Shown here: one piece after another, positions 9,301 through 18,900 of the stretch | Layout: each line of letters begins with the position of its first letter | Numbering within the stretch: position 1 is the stretch's first letter | Assembly: GCA_026706075.1 (NCBI GenBank) | Contig: JAPOZM010000002.1 | Location: 62,001-126,000 of the forward strand | DNA from: Gemmatimonadaceae bacterium | Lineage (GTDB): Bacteria > Latescibacterota > UBA2968 > UBA8231 | Length of the DNA: 64,000 nt | Direction of reading: 5' to 3' | Position numbers and translations under genes: made by a program | The notes under the pieces: model-generated | Seen by the model: the letters and a program-made list of their open reading frames with translations, nothing else | Told to the model about the DNA's origin: nothing | Databases searched by the model: none

Positions 9301-11780
9301 TTCGAAAGAGCCATGTCCCACAGTCGACGTGTCGGCAGGAGAGCGACCTCCCGGGACGTGGCCACGTCGTAAAGCCAGATGCCGACCCACGTCCCCACGG
9401 CGAGAAGGCCCCCATCCACGGAGTAGCCGATATCGCCAATCCGCCCCTTGCCCAGACGGGTGATCGCGGCGTCGGGCAGGTGCCAGGTACGGAAGTCGCC
9501 CACCATGGGCGGCGTCTCCGATACTCCGATCCCGGCGGCATGGAGGGAGACGACCTCGAGCTTGGGCACCCAAGCCTCCACGGTGTTGCCTCCCTGGACC
9601 GGTCCAAGGGTCAGCACTGTCTCGGCCCGGCCACTGGCGTCGGACGTCTGGCTCTCCTGGGTGAACCGCCCGCCGACCCGGCCGTCTCCGTCGGTGACCG
9701 CAAAGGTGATCTCGACGCCCGGCAGGGGATTGCCGTACTGATCCCTGACCTCCACCACCAGCGGCTGGGCCAGTGGCTCGCCACTGGTCCCCTGCTGGCC
9801 GTCACCCGAAACCACGACCAGCCTGTTCGGACGGGGCGCCTGCCACTCGGAGACGCTCCACAGTCCGATCCTCCCATCCTCGCTGCCGGCGGCGAGCGTC
9901 GTGCCATCGGGCGAGAAGGCCACCGTGGTGATTTCCCTGCCCTCCCCTTGCAGCGCTGCGAGACTCTCCTGCGTCGCCGGGTCCCACAAGTTCACGACGA
10001 GGCCCGCCCCGGAGGCGAGCAGGGTCCCGTCGCCTGAGAACGACACCGACCGGACGGGCCTGTCATGTCCCTTCAGGACGGCGACGTTCTCGCCCGCCGC
10101 CACGTCCCACAGCCGCACGGTGGTATCCCACCCGCCCGAGGCGACCAGGGTACCGTCGGGCGAGAAGGCCACGGAACTGACCCGGGGCCCCCAACGGTCG
10201 CCGCTGTGATGGTACGCGGCGGTCTCGGTCTCCGTCTCCACGTCCCACAGCCGGACGCCATCCTCAGAGCCGGAGGCGAGGGTCGACCCGTCGGGCGAGA
10301 AGGCCACCGAAAGGGCGCCCACCGGCAGGGCCGCGGTGCTGGTCCGCGTTGCCAGGTCCCACAGCCGGATGCCGTCCGGGCTCGCTGAAGCAAGGGTCCT
10401 GCCGTCGCGCGTGAAGTCCAGGGAGCGGATCTGCTGCGCATGTCCCGGCAGGGTTGCCACCTGGGCCCCGCTGGCCATGCTCCAGAGCTGGACCTGGCTG
10501 CCGGACCCGATCGCCAGAGTGGCGCCATCCTGCGACCAGGCCAGCACCGTGGTCCCTCCTGACAGGGCCTCCGTGACCGTTCGCGTCTCGGCGTTCCAGA
10601 GCCTGACCCCTTGTCCGGACCCCGTGGCGAGGCTGGAACCGTCGGGCGAGAAGGCCAGTGACGGGACCGCCCCCACAACCTCCAGGGTCGCCAGGTGCTG
10701 TCGCGACACCTGCCACAACTGGAATCCCGACTTGCCGACATTCCCCTGCTTGTCGACGGCCTCGGCCTGGATCCGGTGCTCGCGGGGATTCGACAGATCG
10801 ACAACACCGTAAGCACTGCCCGAGGGGATCACCCCATCGTAGTCGATCTGCACCACTGCTTCTTCGCCCGCCACGGCGCGGCATGTCTTCAGTTCAACTC
10901 CCCCTGCCGAGATGGTGTGGGTGCTCCTCGTGGGAACGATGAGCCGCACCTGGTGGAGCCCATCCGGGTCGCTGACCCTGAGTTGGATGGGGACACTTTT
11001 CGAGCCCTCCGGATAGGTGGGCGGGGAGAGGACCTCGATGCCGGGCCCTTCTGCGTCCTCGACGCCAACGTCCGGATCGAAGTACGGATGGACGGCCAGG
11101 AACTCGGCACTGCAGGCAGATAGAGAGTTCCGGTAGATGTCCCCGTAGGACATGATGTACGTGTCATCGCGGAAGTCGTGATCCAGGCCGAAGGCGTGTC
11201 CAAGCTCATGGGCCATGGTCTGCCAATGGGTTTCCACTCCGACCAGGGCAGCGCCGCTCTGCTTGCCCCATCGCGCCGCCTCGCCCGCGGCGGTCAGGTC
11301 GATCCGGCGGGTGCTGTTGTCGACAACCAGAACGTGGATGTTGGCGGACAAGTCGAATACTTCCGCGATCTCATCGAGGGCCGCCCACGTCCCCGTCAGG
11401 TATTCGATATCGGGGTGTTGCCCGTCCACGAGGTGGACCAGCGGGTCCCCCTGGTCATCGGTCTCGATGCGGAAGGTCCTGTACCCGTACCCGTGGGCCT
11501 CCATCTGCTCGCCGTACAAGGCCTGGATTCTCAGGATATCGTCCCTCATCCTCTGCACCACGCTCAGGCGGAGGCGGCGGTCGCTGGGCCGGAAGTAGAA
11601 GAGACGGACGGTCCGGGGCTCGCCTGTGTTCAGGTCCGCCAGCCGCTTGCCGGCCGCATGGATACCGGGTGGATGCACATCGTGGCGGACCCGGCAGTGT
11701 ACCAGGCTGTCGGAGGGAGACGTCGAGGCGTGGCAGACGGCCAGGGGCGAGAGGACGAGCGTGATCAGGAGTCGCTTCAT
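6312..11780 (-). CDS. Giant secreted metzincin protease with two WD40 arrays, four Big_1 domains and FlgD-like C-terminus
   Basis: 1822 residues from ATG 11780; a GGAGGG six nt upstream and an immediate signal peptide (MKRLLITLVLSPLAVCHA) decide this start over a longer open frame. Domains in order: signal peptide; metzincin metalloprotease with zinc motif HELGHAFGLDHD (191-202) and Met-turn YIMSYG (Met210); an Ig-like segment; a first WD40 array; a Big_1 domain; a second WD40 array of about a dozen repeats; three more Big_1 domains; a pair of dockerin/EF-hand-like loops; and a FlgD/T9SS-like module at about 1738-1822. All three His ligands and the catalytic Glu are present, so proteolytic activity is plausible. 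The protein is presumably surface-attached or released, with the propellers selecting partners. It is the upstream gene of a pair with the 901-residue protein. Confidence 0.87.
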   Translation of the reverse strand: MKRLLITLVLSPLAVCHASTSPSDSLVHCRVRHDVHPPGIHAAGKRLADLNTGEPRTVRLFYFRPSDRRLRLSVVQRMRDDILRIQALYGEQMEAHGYGYRTFRIETDDQGDPLVHLVDGQHPDIEYLTGTWAALDEIAEVFDLSANIHVLVVDNSTRRIDLTAAGEAARWGKQSGAALVGVETHWQTMAHELGHAFGLDHDFRDDTYIMSYGDIYRNSLSACSAEFLAVHPYFDPDVGVEDAEGPGIEVLSPPTYPEGSKSVPIQLRVSDPDGLHQVRLIVPTRSTHTISAGGVELKTCRAVAGEEAVVQIDYDGVIPSGSAYGVVDLSNPREHRIQAEAVDKQGNVGKSGFQLWQVSRQHLATLEVVGAVPSLAFSPDGSSLATGSGQGVRLWNAETRTVTEALSGGTTVLAWSQDGATLAIGSGSQVQLWSMASGAQVATLPGHAQQIRSLDFTRDGRTLASASPDGIRLWDLATRTSTAALPVGALSVAFSPDGSTLASGSEDGVRLWDVETETETAAYHHSGDRWGPRVSSVAFSPDGTLVASGGWDTTVRLWDVAAGENVAVLKGHDRPVRSVSFSGDGTLLASGAGLVVNLWDPATQESLAALQGEGREITTVAFSPDGTTLAAGSEDGRIGLWSVSEWQAPRPNRLVVVSGDGQQGTSGEPLAQPLVVEVRDQYGNPLPGVEITFAVTDGDGRVGGRFTQESQTSDASGRAETVLTLGPVQGGNTVEAWVPKLEVVSLHAAGIGVSETPPMVGDFRTWHLPDAAITRLGKGRIGDIGYSVDGGLLAVGTWVGIWLYDVATSREVALLPTRRLWDMALSKDGRIASCGAYKDAIRIWDVATGEQLSTIDHEARAVAFSPDGQTLATGSSFGVDLWDLETRTRKAAMSMPGGVERAVAFSPDGRTLAAGEWWSGYTVQLWDVETATRIATFTDHQDRVNSVSFSPDGNTLASASHDHTVKLWDVAARSILNTLEGHESWVLSVDFSPDGALLASVSRNLKVWEVATGQATTFSLIDGSGSVNGSVAFAPGGGTLATRSNDGVTLWEVATGNAVTLSSGHRSGSGAMALSPDGTTLASAANYDEVHLWDVATGRVTATLQGHTGRLNSVEFSPDGATLVSGASDQRIKLWDVATGAEIATLETSGFRAWVSAVTFSRDGTMIASGHGNGTARVWGLATGEVVATLEGGHAQAIGSVALSPDGSRLATGGIGGRFGVWDLASGTNLLPPDELGHEIWVSFDDAGTARAFAADFNTQTSSIWEVPAGGDAATVAVQYDSPDGPTLFSPDGEIFITGTLVGTGPWPNTNIMEVRDLATAGLIATLEGHGEQINSLAISSDGSTFVSGSGDGTILVWDLRRVLPHPRSLTEVSGANQEGGPNAALPRPFVIEVRDQHGDPLEGAEVTFAVTGGGGTLSVETATTDARGRVAVTLTLGLAPGPNTVEVTAGDVEPLILTARTRSIPTTLGIVGGDEQQGASGASLDEPLVVSVLDQAGSPYAGATVTFSVTAGGGTLSVTRATSDAQGQATTTLTLGRTPGANSVQVTVQGLAPVTFTALGVAVPQTLAKLSGDEQAAEPGEPLAEPLVVSVRDQNGTAYPGAVVTFALLGEGAILSALSDTTDAEGRASTALTLGEEFGTYTVVATVADLEPLTFTASAKANPDFDDDGEVDFSDFFLFAEAFGGSDPRFDLDGSGEVDFTDFFLFAESFGQPARAKLVDLARELIGLPDGPQLAQNAPNPFNSGTVISWFQLQSGAARLEVFALTGQRVAVLHDGPRKAGPHRLRWYGRDDRGRALASGVYVYRLVTAEAVQTRKLTLLR

Positions 11781-12138
11781 GGCGCCCTCCGGGTGGGCTG
11801 GAAAGGGGCTCGCAACTCCTGCAATCCTGCCGAACTGCCGCAGCAGGGTCAACCTGCGCGCAAGGCCCGGCGCTCGGCCCCGCCACCAGCATGGCGGCCT
11901 GGAAGAGGAGAGCTGCTCGACCGCTTGATACGACTTTTTCGTATTGGCCTCTGTAGCCAGGATCACATGCCCCTGTCGGGTATGCAGATGCGGCAAGATC
12001 GAATTCACACGGATCTTTCGTATACGGGACTCTCGGCGCCTTCGGCCGCCTCCCCGGCCTCATGGACCGGTGGTCTGCAGTGACCGATCTTCAGGATTGC
12101 GCCACGGACCGCCGAAAATGACCGCCCGGAGAGCAACC
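11781..12138. promoter_or_regulatory. Divergent intergenic region with small hairpin
   Basis: A 358-bp gap between two divergent secreted-protein genes, so it must hold both promoters. It contains a hairpin, ATACGA (11928-11933) and TCGTAT (11939-11944) with a 5-nt T-rich loop, and the octamer TTTCGTAT occurs twice (11937-11944 and 12016-12023). I cannot assign -35/-10 boxes with confidence and see no coding potential. Confidence 0.4.
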
Positions 12139-13431
12139 ATGCCCAGACCCCGTCCCCTCCCCTTCGCCCTCGTCCTGGCGTGGCTGACCGCCGCCGCTCC
12201 CCCCCTCTCCGCAGGGCCTGATCTGCCCGACCACCTGGCCCTGGCCCTGCCGGTCACGGGCATCACCGTGGACGGGGACCTCTCCGACTGGCCCCGCGAC
12301 CTGCCGGCCCTGCCGATCCGCAACGAGTTCGGCGCCTACGGCGGCACCGACACCGAGGGCACGGACCTCGGCACCAGCGGGGACCTCAGCCCCTCCTTCC
12401 GGGTCGGGTACGATCCCGGGGAGCAACTGCTGCACGTGGCCGTGAAGGTGCGCGACGACGTGCTCCATGCGACAGGCCTCACGCACCGGACGGACGCCTG
12501 CGAGATCTACGTCTCGGCGCTGCAGGAGGAGGAACGTCCTACGATCCAGTACGCCCTGGTGCCGGGAGACGCGACCTATCCCTCCTTCGACAGGAGAGGC
12601 GTCCACCGCAACCTCCGGAGCGACCGGAGATCGCTCGGGGCCTGGCAGCGCCGGGGCGACCTCACCACCTACGAGTGGAGCCTGCAGGTGCGGTCCTCGG
12701 AGCCGATCTATCCGCGGAGCGGTCCCTCGGTGATGCACCCCCTTCCTTCCAGGCCGGTCCGCCTGGAAGGCGGCATGGCGATCGGGTTCGACGTGGTCGT
12801 CGTCGACGGCGATGGGCTACCGGCGGATTTCCGCGGCCCGAGGCCCTCGCCCCTGCACGGGGTCTCGATGGCTTCCTGGGTCCCCTGGGGACCCCCGGTG
12901 ACGCTCAAGATGATGAGGGACGGGCGGGTCGGGCGGCTCGTGCTGGCGCCGGAGGACTGGTCGGCGGGGTTCGACGCGGGGGCCATGAAGGCCTACCTGG
13001 ATCGCTGGCTCAAGGATCACCCGGAGCAGTGGATCTCGGCTCTCGAGAGAGCTGCGGGGCGCCCCCACTCTTCCGGGTTGGACCGAGTGCTGAACCAGAC
13101 AGCCGGCGCCGGGGCTTACCCGGAGACCGGGGCGCCCGGCCCGTTCGTCTTGCACTACGGGGAGGTCCCGTACCGGATCGGTCCGGCGGCTGAGCAAGAG
13201 TACGACTGGCTGATGGTGCTCGGCGCCGGCGTCCTGGGACTGACCGTCGGCTGCGTGGGCGTCTACCTCGTCCGCCGGCTCTCCGCCTCGGGTTCCTCAG
13301 GCTTTGGAGATCGCCTCGCCGCCCTGGAGTCGCGCGTGACGGAGACGCAGGAGGTGATGATCGCCCTGAGCGAGAAGCTCGACCGCATCGATGCCGGGGG
13401 CCGCGAGGGGAGCCGGGCCCTGGCCCCCTGA
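12139..13431 (+). CDS. Exported CBM9/DOMON-like protein with C-terminal membrane anchor and coiled coil
   Basis: 430 residues from ATG 12139, chosen because GGAGAG lies six nt upstream and a signal peptide follows (MPRPRPLPFALVLAWLTAAAPPLSA). The first half resembles CBM9-like/DOMON carbohydrate- or haem-binding modules: it begins with the typical VDGDLSDWP, then FRVGYDPGEQLLHVAVKVRDD and YEWSLQV. A membrane segment follows at about 356-378 (WLMVLGAGVLGLTVGCVGVY), then a positively charged RR and a short coiled coil (FGDRLAALESRVTETQEVM). The topology implied is an external ligand domain, one helix and a small cytoplasmic coil, which would suit a sensor or assembly factor. It converges with the next gene, the stops being 13 bp apart. 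Function is not known. Confidence 0.75.
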   Translation: MPRPRPLPFALVLAWLTAAAPPLSAGPDLPDHLALALPVTGITVDGDLSDWPRDLPALPIRNEFGAYGGTDTEGTDLGTSGDLSPSFRVGYDPGEQLLHVAVKVRDDVLHATGLTHRTDACEIYVSALQEEERPTIQYALVPGDATYPSFDRRGVHRNLRSDRRSLGAWQRRGDLTTYEWSLQVRSSEPIYPRSGPSVMHPLPSRPVRLEGGMAIGFDVVVVDGDGLPADFRGPRPSPLHGVSMASWVPWGPPVTLKMMRDGRVGRLVLAPEDWSAGFDAGAMKAYLDRWLKDHPEQWISALERAAGRPHSSGLDRVLNQTAGAGAYPETGAPGPFVLHYGEVPYRIGPAAEQEYDWLMVLGAGVLGLTVGCVGVYLVRRLSASGSSGFGDRLAALESRVTETQEVMIALSEKLDRIDAGGREGSRALAP

Positions 13432-13444
13432 TTCTGCCCGGCGC

Positions 13445-14989
13445 CTAGAAGGGCGCCCAGGACGGGTGCTCGTCCACGGCCGGATCGTCGGTGAGCTGCT
13501 CGCCGGCCCCCCCGTCGGCCGGGATGGCGTATAGGTCGGAGGAACTCCCTCCGGGCCGTTCCTCCCGGGCGAAGACGATGCGGCTGCCGTCGGGAGACCA
13601 GGTGGGGGTGGCCCGCCAGAGCTGGCCGGAGGTCAGCCGGCGGGACTCGCTGCCGTCGGCGGAAACCCTCCACACGTGACTCTCCTGCGAGTCGATGGTC
13701 TCGATGCAGGCGATCCAGCGGCCGTCGGGCGACCACGAAGGCCCCCACACGATGCCGCCGTGGTCCGTGACCGGCCAGAACGCGCCGGTGGACAACTCAA
13801 GTACGTAGATCTCGGAGACGCCCTCGCCGTCAGCCATCTGGAAAGCGATGGACGAGCCGTCCGGCGACCACGCCGGGTCGCCGGCGAAGACGGGCCGCCG
13901 ACTGAAGGTCAACTGCTCCACGCCGCTGCCGTCCGCGTTCATGACGAAGATGTCATTGGTCGGGACCAGGCCCTGCTCCGATTCCCCCTGGCGGTTGGAG
14001 ACGAAGGCGATCCGCCGCCCGTCGGGCGACCAGGCGGGCTTCCTGTCCCGAGCCTCGTGGCGGGTGAGGTTCCTCGGCGCGCTGCCGTCGGCGGCCATGA
14101 CGTAGATCTCCCCGTTGCCGTCCCGGCCCGAGGTGAAGGCGATCCACATCCCGTCGGGGGACTGGGCCGGATCGTGGCCATGGCGCCGGCGCTGCAGGGA
14201 GACGCTGTCCGGTTCGGCGAGGGGAGCCTCGGCCAGGCCCGCGGCCAGGCTCACAACCTCGCCGGTCTCCGGGTCGAGGGAGTAGATCTCCAGATCCGGG
14301 CGCAGGCCCGTTCCCCGGGACGAGACGAAGACGATCGGCAGGTCTCCCGGGATGGCCGCGGGCCCTCCCTCACCCGTCTCCCCCGTGTCCCCCGTCCCCT
14401 CCGGCGCCGCGAGCTCCACGGTCACGCCGCGCTCCCGCAGAGCGGCGATCCGGGCCTCGGCCGCCGCACCCAGCGGGTTGCGGCTCAGGTCCAGGCTCTG
14501 CAGGCTGTCGAGACCGGCGAGGGCCGACACGTCCGTGACCTCGTTGTCGGCCAGCAGCAGCACCCGCAGTCTCTTCAGCGACGACAGGGCGGACACGTCT
14601 TCGACTTGGTTGCTCCCCAAGTCGAGGTAGCGCAGCCTCTTCAGTTCCGCCAGCGGCGACAGGTCCCGGATCTCGTTGCCGTACAGGTCCAGGACCTCCA
14701 GTTGGGTCAGCTGCTCGATGCCGCCCAGGTCGGCGATCCCCCGCTCCTTGGCCGTCAGCGAGACCAGCCCGGTAGCGTCGCCGGTCTCGGAGGCTGCCTG
14801 CTCGACCGCTGACTGTAACGCCGAGTCCGCGAAGACCGGGGCGGTCACAGCCCCCGGGGTGCCGCCGGGCTCGGGGCCGCTGGGGCGGTCGGGTGCCGAG
14901 CCGCAGCCGGCGAGGGCCAGGGCGGACAGGATCACGGCGCCGAGAGCTCTCACTGCCGTGGTGTACACCTTCCTCGATACTTCGCCCAT
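13445..14989 (-). CDS. Lipoprotein with leucine-rich repeats fused to a TolB-like (PD40) propeller
   Basis: 514 residues from ATG 14989 (GAGG upstream); an in-frame GTG at 15016 is a less likely start. The lipobox LAGC places the anchored cysteine at 29. Residues about 75-180 contain short leucine-rich repeats of the LEVLDLYGNEIRDLSPLAELKRL type (about four units). After a Gly/Thr-rich linker, residues about 215-514 form five to six PD40/TolB-propeller repeats (PAWSPDGRRIAFVSNR..., DIFVMNADGSG.. and variants). It is probably an outer-membrane or periplasmic-face lipoprotein that binds protein or peptidoglycan partners. The LRR-PD40 combination is uncommon. No Pal or TolA genes are adjacent, so a role in the Tol system is not implied. 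Confidence 0.8.
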   Translation of the reverse strand: MGEVSRKVYTTAVRALGAVILSALALAGCGSAPDRPSGPEPGGTPGAVTAPVFADSALQSAVEQAASETGDATGLVSLTAKERGIADLGGIEQLTQLEVLDLYGNEIRDLSPLAELKRLRYLDLGSNQVEDVSALSSLKRLRVLLLADNEVTDVSALAGLDSLQSLDLSRNPLGAAAEARIAALRERGVTVELAAPEGTGDTGETGEGGPAAIPGDLPIVFVSSRGTGLRPDLEIYSLDPETGEVVSLAAGLAEAPLAEPDSVSLQRRRHGHDPAQSPDGMWIAFTSGRDGNGEIYVMAADGSAPRNLTRHEARDRKPAWSPDGRRIAFVSNRQGESEQGLVPTNDIFVMNADGSGVEQLTFSRRPVFAGDPAWSPDGSSIAFQMADGEGVSEIYVLELSTGAFWPVTDHGGIVWGPSWSPDGRWIACIETIDSQESHVWRVSADGSESRRLTSGQLWRATPTWSPDGSRIVFAREERPGGSSSDLYAIPADGGAGEQLTDDPAVDEHPSWAPF

Positions 14990-15097
14990 CCCAACCTCGG
15001 CGATAGCCAATCGCACGCCATCACGGGGCGACTGCGCCGGCCGGCCAGATGGTCACACGCTCGGCGCCGCCGGTCTCCCGGGACATGTATGGGCTTC

Positions 15098-15559
15098 CTA
15101 CAGGTTCCGGAAATGGGTGAAGTTGAGGGCGACTTCCTGCCCGCCCGCGTTGGCTTTCAGGTAGAGATCGAGATCCACGGTCACCAGCGGAGTATCCGGC
15201 GTGATCGCTTCGAGGAGGGCCGCGTCGGTCAGCCCCAACCGCTCGAATGCGCTGTTGTCCGATGCGATGACACTGGCAACCACCACCTCCCTGGCTTCCC
15301 CGATGATGAACCGGAGCCTCTCGAAGAATCGCGACCGCTCCGGCTCTGGGTGCTGAGCAAGCAGGTTTGAGGTCTCGGTGAGGGTATTCGGCGTGACAAG
15401 AACCCGTTCAACCGGATCGAGCAGCTTGATCAGAATCTCGTAGTCATCCGACGAGTAGGCCCGGAGCCGCCGGTGCTTCGCGATGAGATCCCGGTCCAGA
15501 CTGCCTACCACCAGAAGTACGAGAAGACTGGCGTCCACAAAGTAGCCGGACGGCGGCAT
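15098..15559 (-). CDS. PIN-domain protein, candidate ribonuclease toxin
   Basis: 153 residues. The acidic PIN signature is present in order: Asp near the N-terminus (YFVDASLL), a Glu/Thr region (TLTETSNLL), LGLTDAALLE and a final TVDLDLYL. PIN domains are Mg2+-dependent RNases, usually toxins of type II modules or RNA-processing factors. The start lies 3 bp after the stop of the 91-residue gene, so the two are cotranscribed, the smaller one first, as expected for antitoxin-toxin order. The protein is a little longer than the usual VapC (about 130 residues), so it may be a PIN protein outside the VapC group. Target RNA is unknown. Confidence 0.7.
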   Translation of the reverse strand: MPPSGYFVDASLLVLLVVGSLDRDLIAKHRRLRAYSSDDYEILIKLLDPVERVLVTPNTLTETSNLLAQHPEPERSRFFERLRFIIGEAREVVVASVIASDNSAFERLGLTDAALLEAITPDTPLVTVDLDLYLKANAGGQEVALNFTHFRNL

Positions 15560-15562
15560 GGA

Positions 15563-15838
15563 TCAGTTCCGGTTGCTCAGCAAGCGGTCCTTGAGAGACA
15601 GCACACGGCCGTCGTTGTCAGCGATGTGAAGGACCTTGTACGAACGCTCCGGAAGCTCCAGAGAAGCCGTAAGGCGGTTCTTCTGATCCCATGGGCGAGA
15701 GAACCCGACGGTCACAATCCACTTCTCTTGAGCCTCATCGAATTCGATTTCTTCCAACCCGACGTTGATGATCCCTTCGTCGGAAAAGAGATCGGCAACG
15801 TAGGTCCTGGCCGTCTGCGCCACCGCCTTCAAGTGCAT
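15563..15838 (-). CDS. Small conserved protein paired with the PIN gene, candidate antitoxin
   Basis: 91 residues from ATG 15838, preceded by AGGAGAGG. It has the pattern of a small widespread family found next to PIN genes: AVAQTARTYVADLF at the N-terminus, IINVGLEEIEFDE, then VTVGFSRPWDQKN and RSYKVLHI, with a predicted alpha-beta-beta-beta layout. No DNA-binding motif of the AbrB, RHH or HTH type is visible. Partner or antitoxin function is inferred from gene order and 3-bp spacing only. Confidence 0.62.
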   Translation of the reverse strand: MHLKAVAQTARTYVADLFSDEGIINVGLEEIEFDEAQEKWIVTVGFSRPWDQKNRLTASLELPERSYKVLHIADNDGRVLSLKDRLLSNRN

Positions 15839-15937
15839 TCATCCCTCTCCTTGTCCATGGTAGCCGGGCCCGTGGCCTAACGTCTCGCGAGGCCGAAGCC
15901 CTGTCAAGTGGGTGAAGAGCTGGCCGGTCACGTTTGC

Positions 15938-18900
15938 TCAGCCGGCCGGGCGACTCACGTCGACGACGCAGATCGAGATCTTGCGTGCCTCGAGAGGGGT
16001 CAGGTCTGCTTCGGCTGCCAGCCTCTCGCACAACTCCTCTGGGTCAGCAGGGCGGCCTCCAGAGGGGGACGGCTTGGTGTCCTTGCCGAACCACAATACG
16101 AGGTAGACTCCGTATCCGCCGGTGTCCGGTGCGATGGTGTACTTGGCGATCAACTGGTCGCGGACAGCGCTCCACAGCTTCGGGTGCATGCTCTTCTTGA
16201 TTTCCACCGGCACCTGGAAGTCACGGCAGGATACGCGGATGTCGGCGCGTTTGTCGTTGGCGTACGGTCCCTCGGGCTGGGCGTCGACTTCGGCTGGGAT
16301 CAGTGGCCGGAGGTCTGAGAGCAAGGCGTCGCGGCACTGGTCCTCGTGCTTGGGAGTGGGGGATTGTCCGCGCGGTTCATTCCAGTACTGGCGCCAGTCG
16401 TCGGTATTTCCGGTACTGATCTGCCGGGCGAGCTCCTCCAGCCGGTCCATCAGGAGAGCCGCGAGGTCGGCGGGGTTGGCGGGAGTGCCGCTGTTCAGGG
16501 TCAGGCAGACCTGCTCGATGTCGGGATGGCGATAGCCGGCGTCACGGCGGATCACCAGTTGCGCATCCTGCGCACACGACAGTTCGTTGTGCCAGCGGGA
16601 GAGCTCCACATCGGCGACGAGCCTGTCGAGAGCATCGCTCGCCTCCTTGCCGGGAGAAGCAGCGAGGCGCTGGATCAGGTCCCGGACGAGGAAGGGGGCT
16701 TCCGTTTCTGGCGAAGCCCAGTACACCTCGTCTCTCGTGCGAGCCGGTCCGACATGGCTGCCAAGAAGGCGGATGAGAGGTTCCAGTGCTGGCCCCTCCA
16801 GATCATCGGCAAGGGATCTCTCGGACACCCCAGGGAAGTAGAACGCCATCAGGTGCCGGATCCGGTCCTCCCGGGCGTGCGCGAAGTCTCTCAGTCCATC
16901 GCGATACAGCTCCGGAGCAACGATGATGCCCGCGGCCAGCCAGTACACTCGCTGGGCGTCGTTCATGCTCTTCCGGGACAGCTTCGTGTCAATCAATTCC
17001 TGAAGCGCTCTCCGGTCCGCATGCCGGATTGCCGCCTTGAGGAAGTCGTGCAGTGATTCCATCTGCTTCAACCTGCAGCGCGTCGGAAAGACACGCAGCA
17101 GCGGCAGGCTCGCGTGCTGGGCAACCTCAGCGTAATCCGGGTCGTGTGCGAGTGCCCCTTGTTTGTCTATGTGCTCACGGCCGCGGCCGAACCCGGAAGC
17201 GGCGAACTGCACGAGTACCTCGGCGACGGTTCGGGGACGCTCGGTGAGAAGCCGTCGATACCACTGAGGCTCGCGATTCGGGATGTCCGAGCTGTAGTGG
17301 AAGGCAATCGCCTTGCGAAGCCGGTCATCATCCCATTGGGACACGTCCGTCGTCTTGTCTGCTTCCGCGACGCCCGCCAGGAAAGCCCGGCCCAGGAAGT
17401 GCTGTTCATTCTGCTCTCTGAGGCACAGAATCTCCTCCTGATCTGGAACATCCTCGCGGTCGATCGTTCCTCGAAGACCTTGAAGCACAGCATCGATCAG
17501 ATCACGGTCTCCTCGTAGCCTCTCTTCGATGGTCGTGTGCCCCGAAAAATACCAAGCGGCCATGTGGTAGAGCAGATTGGGTGCGGCCCGGTTCTCCAAC
17601 AGCGCCGCTTTGTTGGACCGAACATGATCAATCTGCTGCTGTTCCTCCTCCTGTTCCCGGCGCCGCTTCTCCTGGAATCTTGCCCGAAATCTCAGATGCC
17701 TTTCCTGAATCGGCGAGGGCGCCAGCAGTTGATCGAGACGCTTCCTCAAGCATGCCTTCTCTCGTGCCTGCTCTCGCAGTATCTCAAGTGACAGTCCAGC
17801 ATCGCCCCTACGATCGCGATGCGCCTGAAAGGCAGTGTCCAACAGGTGCTCTGCAACGAGAGGCTTCTTGTCCGCCATGGCGACGCTCTGTACGAGGCAC
17901 CAGAGCCCGAAGTCAGACGGTGGGCTTGCCCCGTACCACCGTGCTTCCACGCTGAAGGCGTGCGACCAGAAGTCGCTGGATTCGGGACATCGCTCCAGGC
18001 CCTCCAGGATGACGGCCTTCTGAATCTCGGCATGGCTCTCCATCCAGGAGCGTACCTCCAGGATGTCTTCTTTGTCTCCGACCCAAGAGTCGTCCAGACT
18101 CTCCCTGAAACCCAGATCAAGCCAGTCATACAGACGCTTCGTCGCCAGTTGGGTGCCGTGCGCTTGCAGGCCGCGAGCGAGCAGTTTCGCGGGAAGGTTC
18201 TCCAAGGTACTGCCGCTCTTCAAAGTTGGGCGCATGTCGATGAGGCGCCTGCTCTGGGTGTCCAGAAGCGCGGCGATCTGATCGTCCGAGGACTTCTCAG
18301 GAAGGCCGAACCAGAAGAACGACTTGTACCTGCCGAAGAGCGACTCTCGGTCACTTGTCTCCAGATAGACTTCCCACACCTGCGACGGCGACAGGTGCCG
18401 CGGATAGAGTTCGTACAGCAGGACTCCGAGGAGTTCGTTGTCGGGATCGGAGACGTTCTTGGCGCGGATTTCAACCAGCAGTGAGTTCAGTTCGCTGATG
18501 TCGGCCTGACTGGCGGGACAGTTGTGGATGAAGGCTCTGAGAGCGGAGGTGTTGATGCCCGGGCGGCGCTTCTGATCGCGAACGATCTTCAGCAGGAGCG
18601 GACACAAGTCCGGGAGAGGCGGCCCTCCGGTCAGAGCCCGCAAGACGAAGTCGGTGAACACCTGTTGGTCATCGCCGCGGTCGCCGTCCTCCAGGATCTC
18701 CCTCAGAACCGGCTCCATCTCCGGCGTAGCGAGCGCCTCGAAAGCCGTCGCTGATTGCCACAGCGGGCCAAGCCGAGTCCCCTCGCGGTTCAAGGATTCC
18801 AGCAGCGCCCGCTTCTCGTGGAGTGAAAACTCCCCGATGTCCCCGTACAGTCCGACGCCGATAGGATCGCGCTCGATGAGGTCCATCCGGGCCTTCGGGG

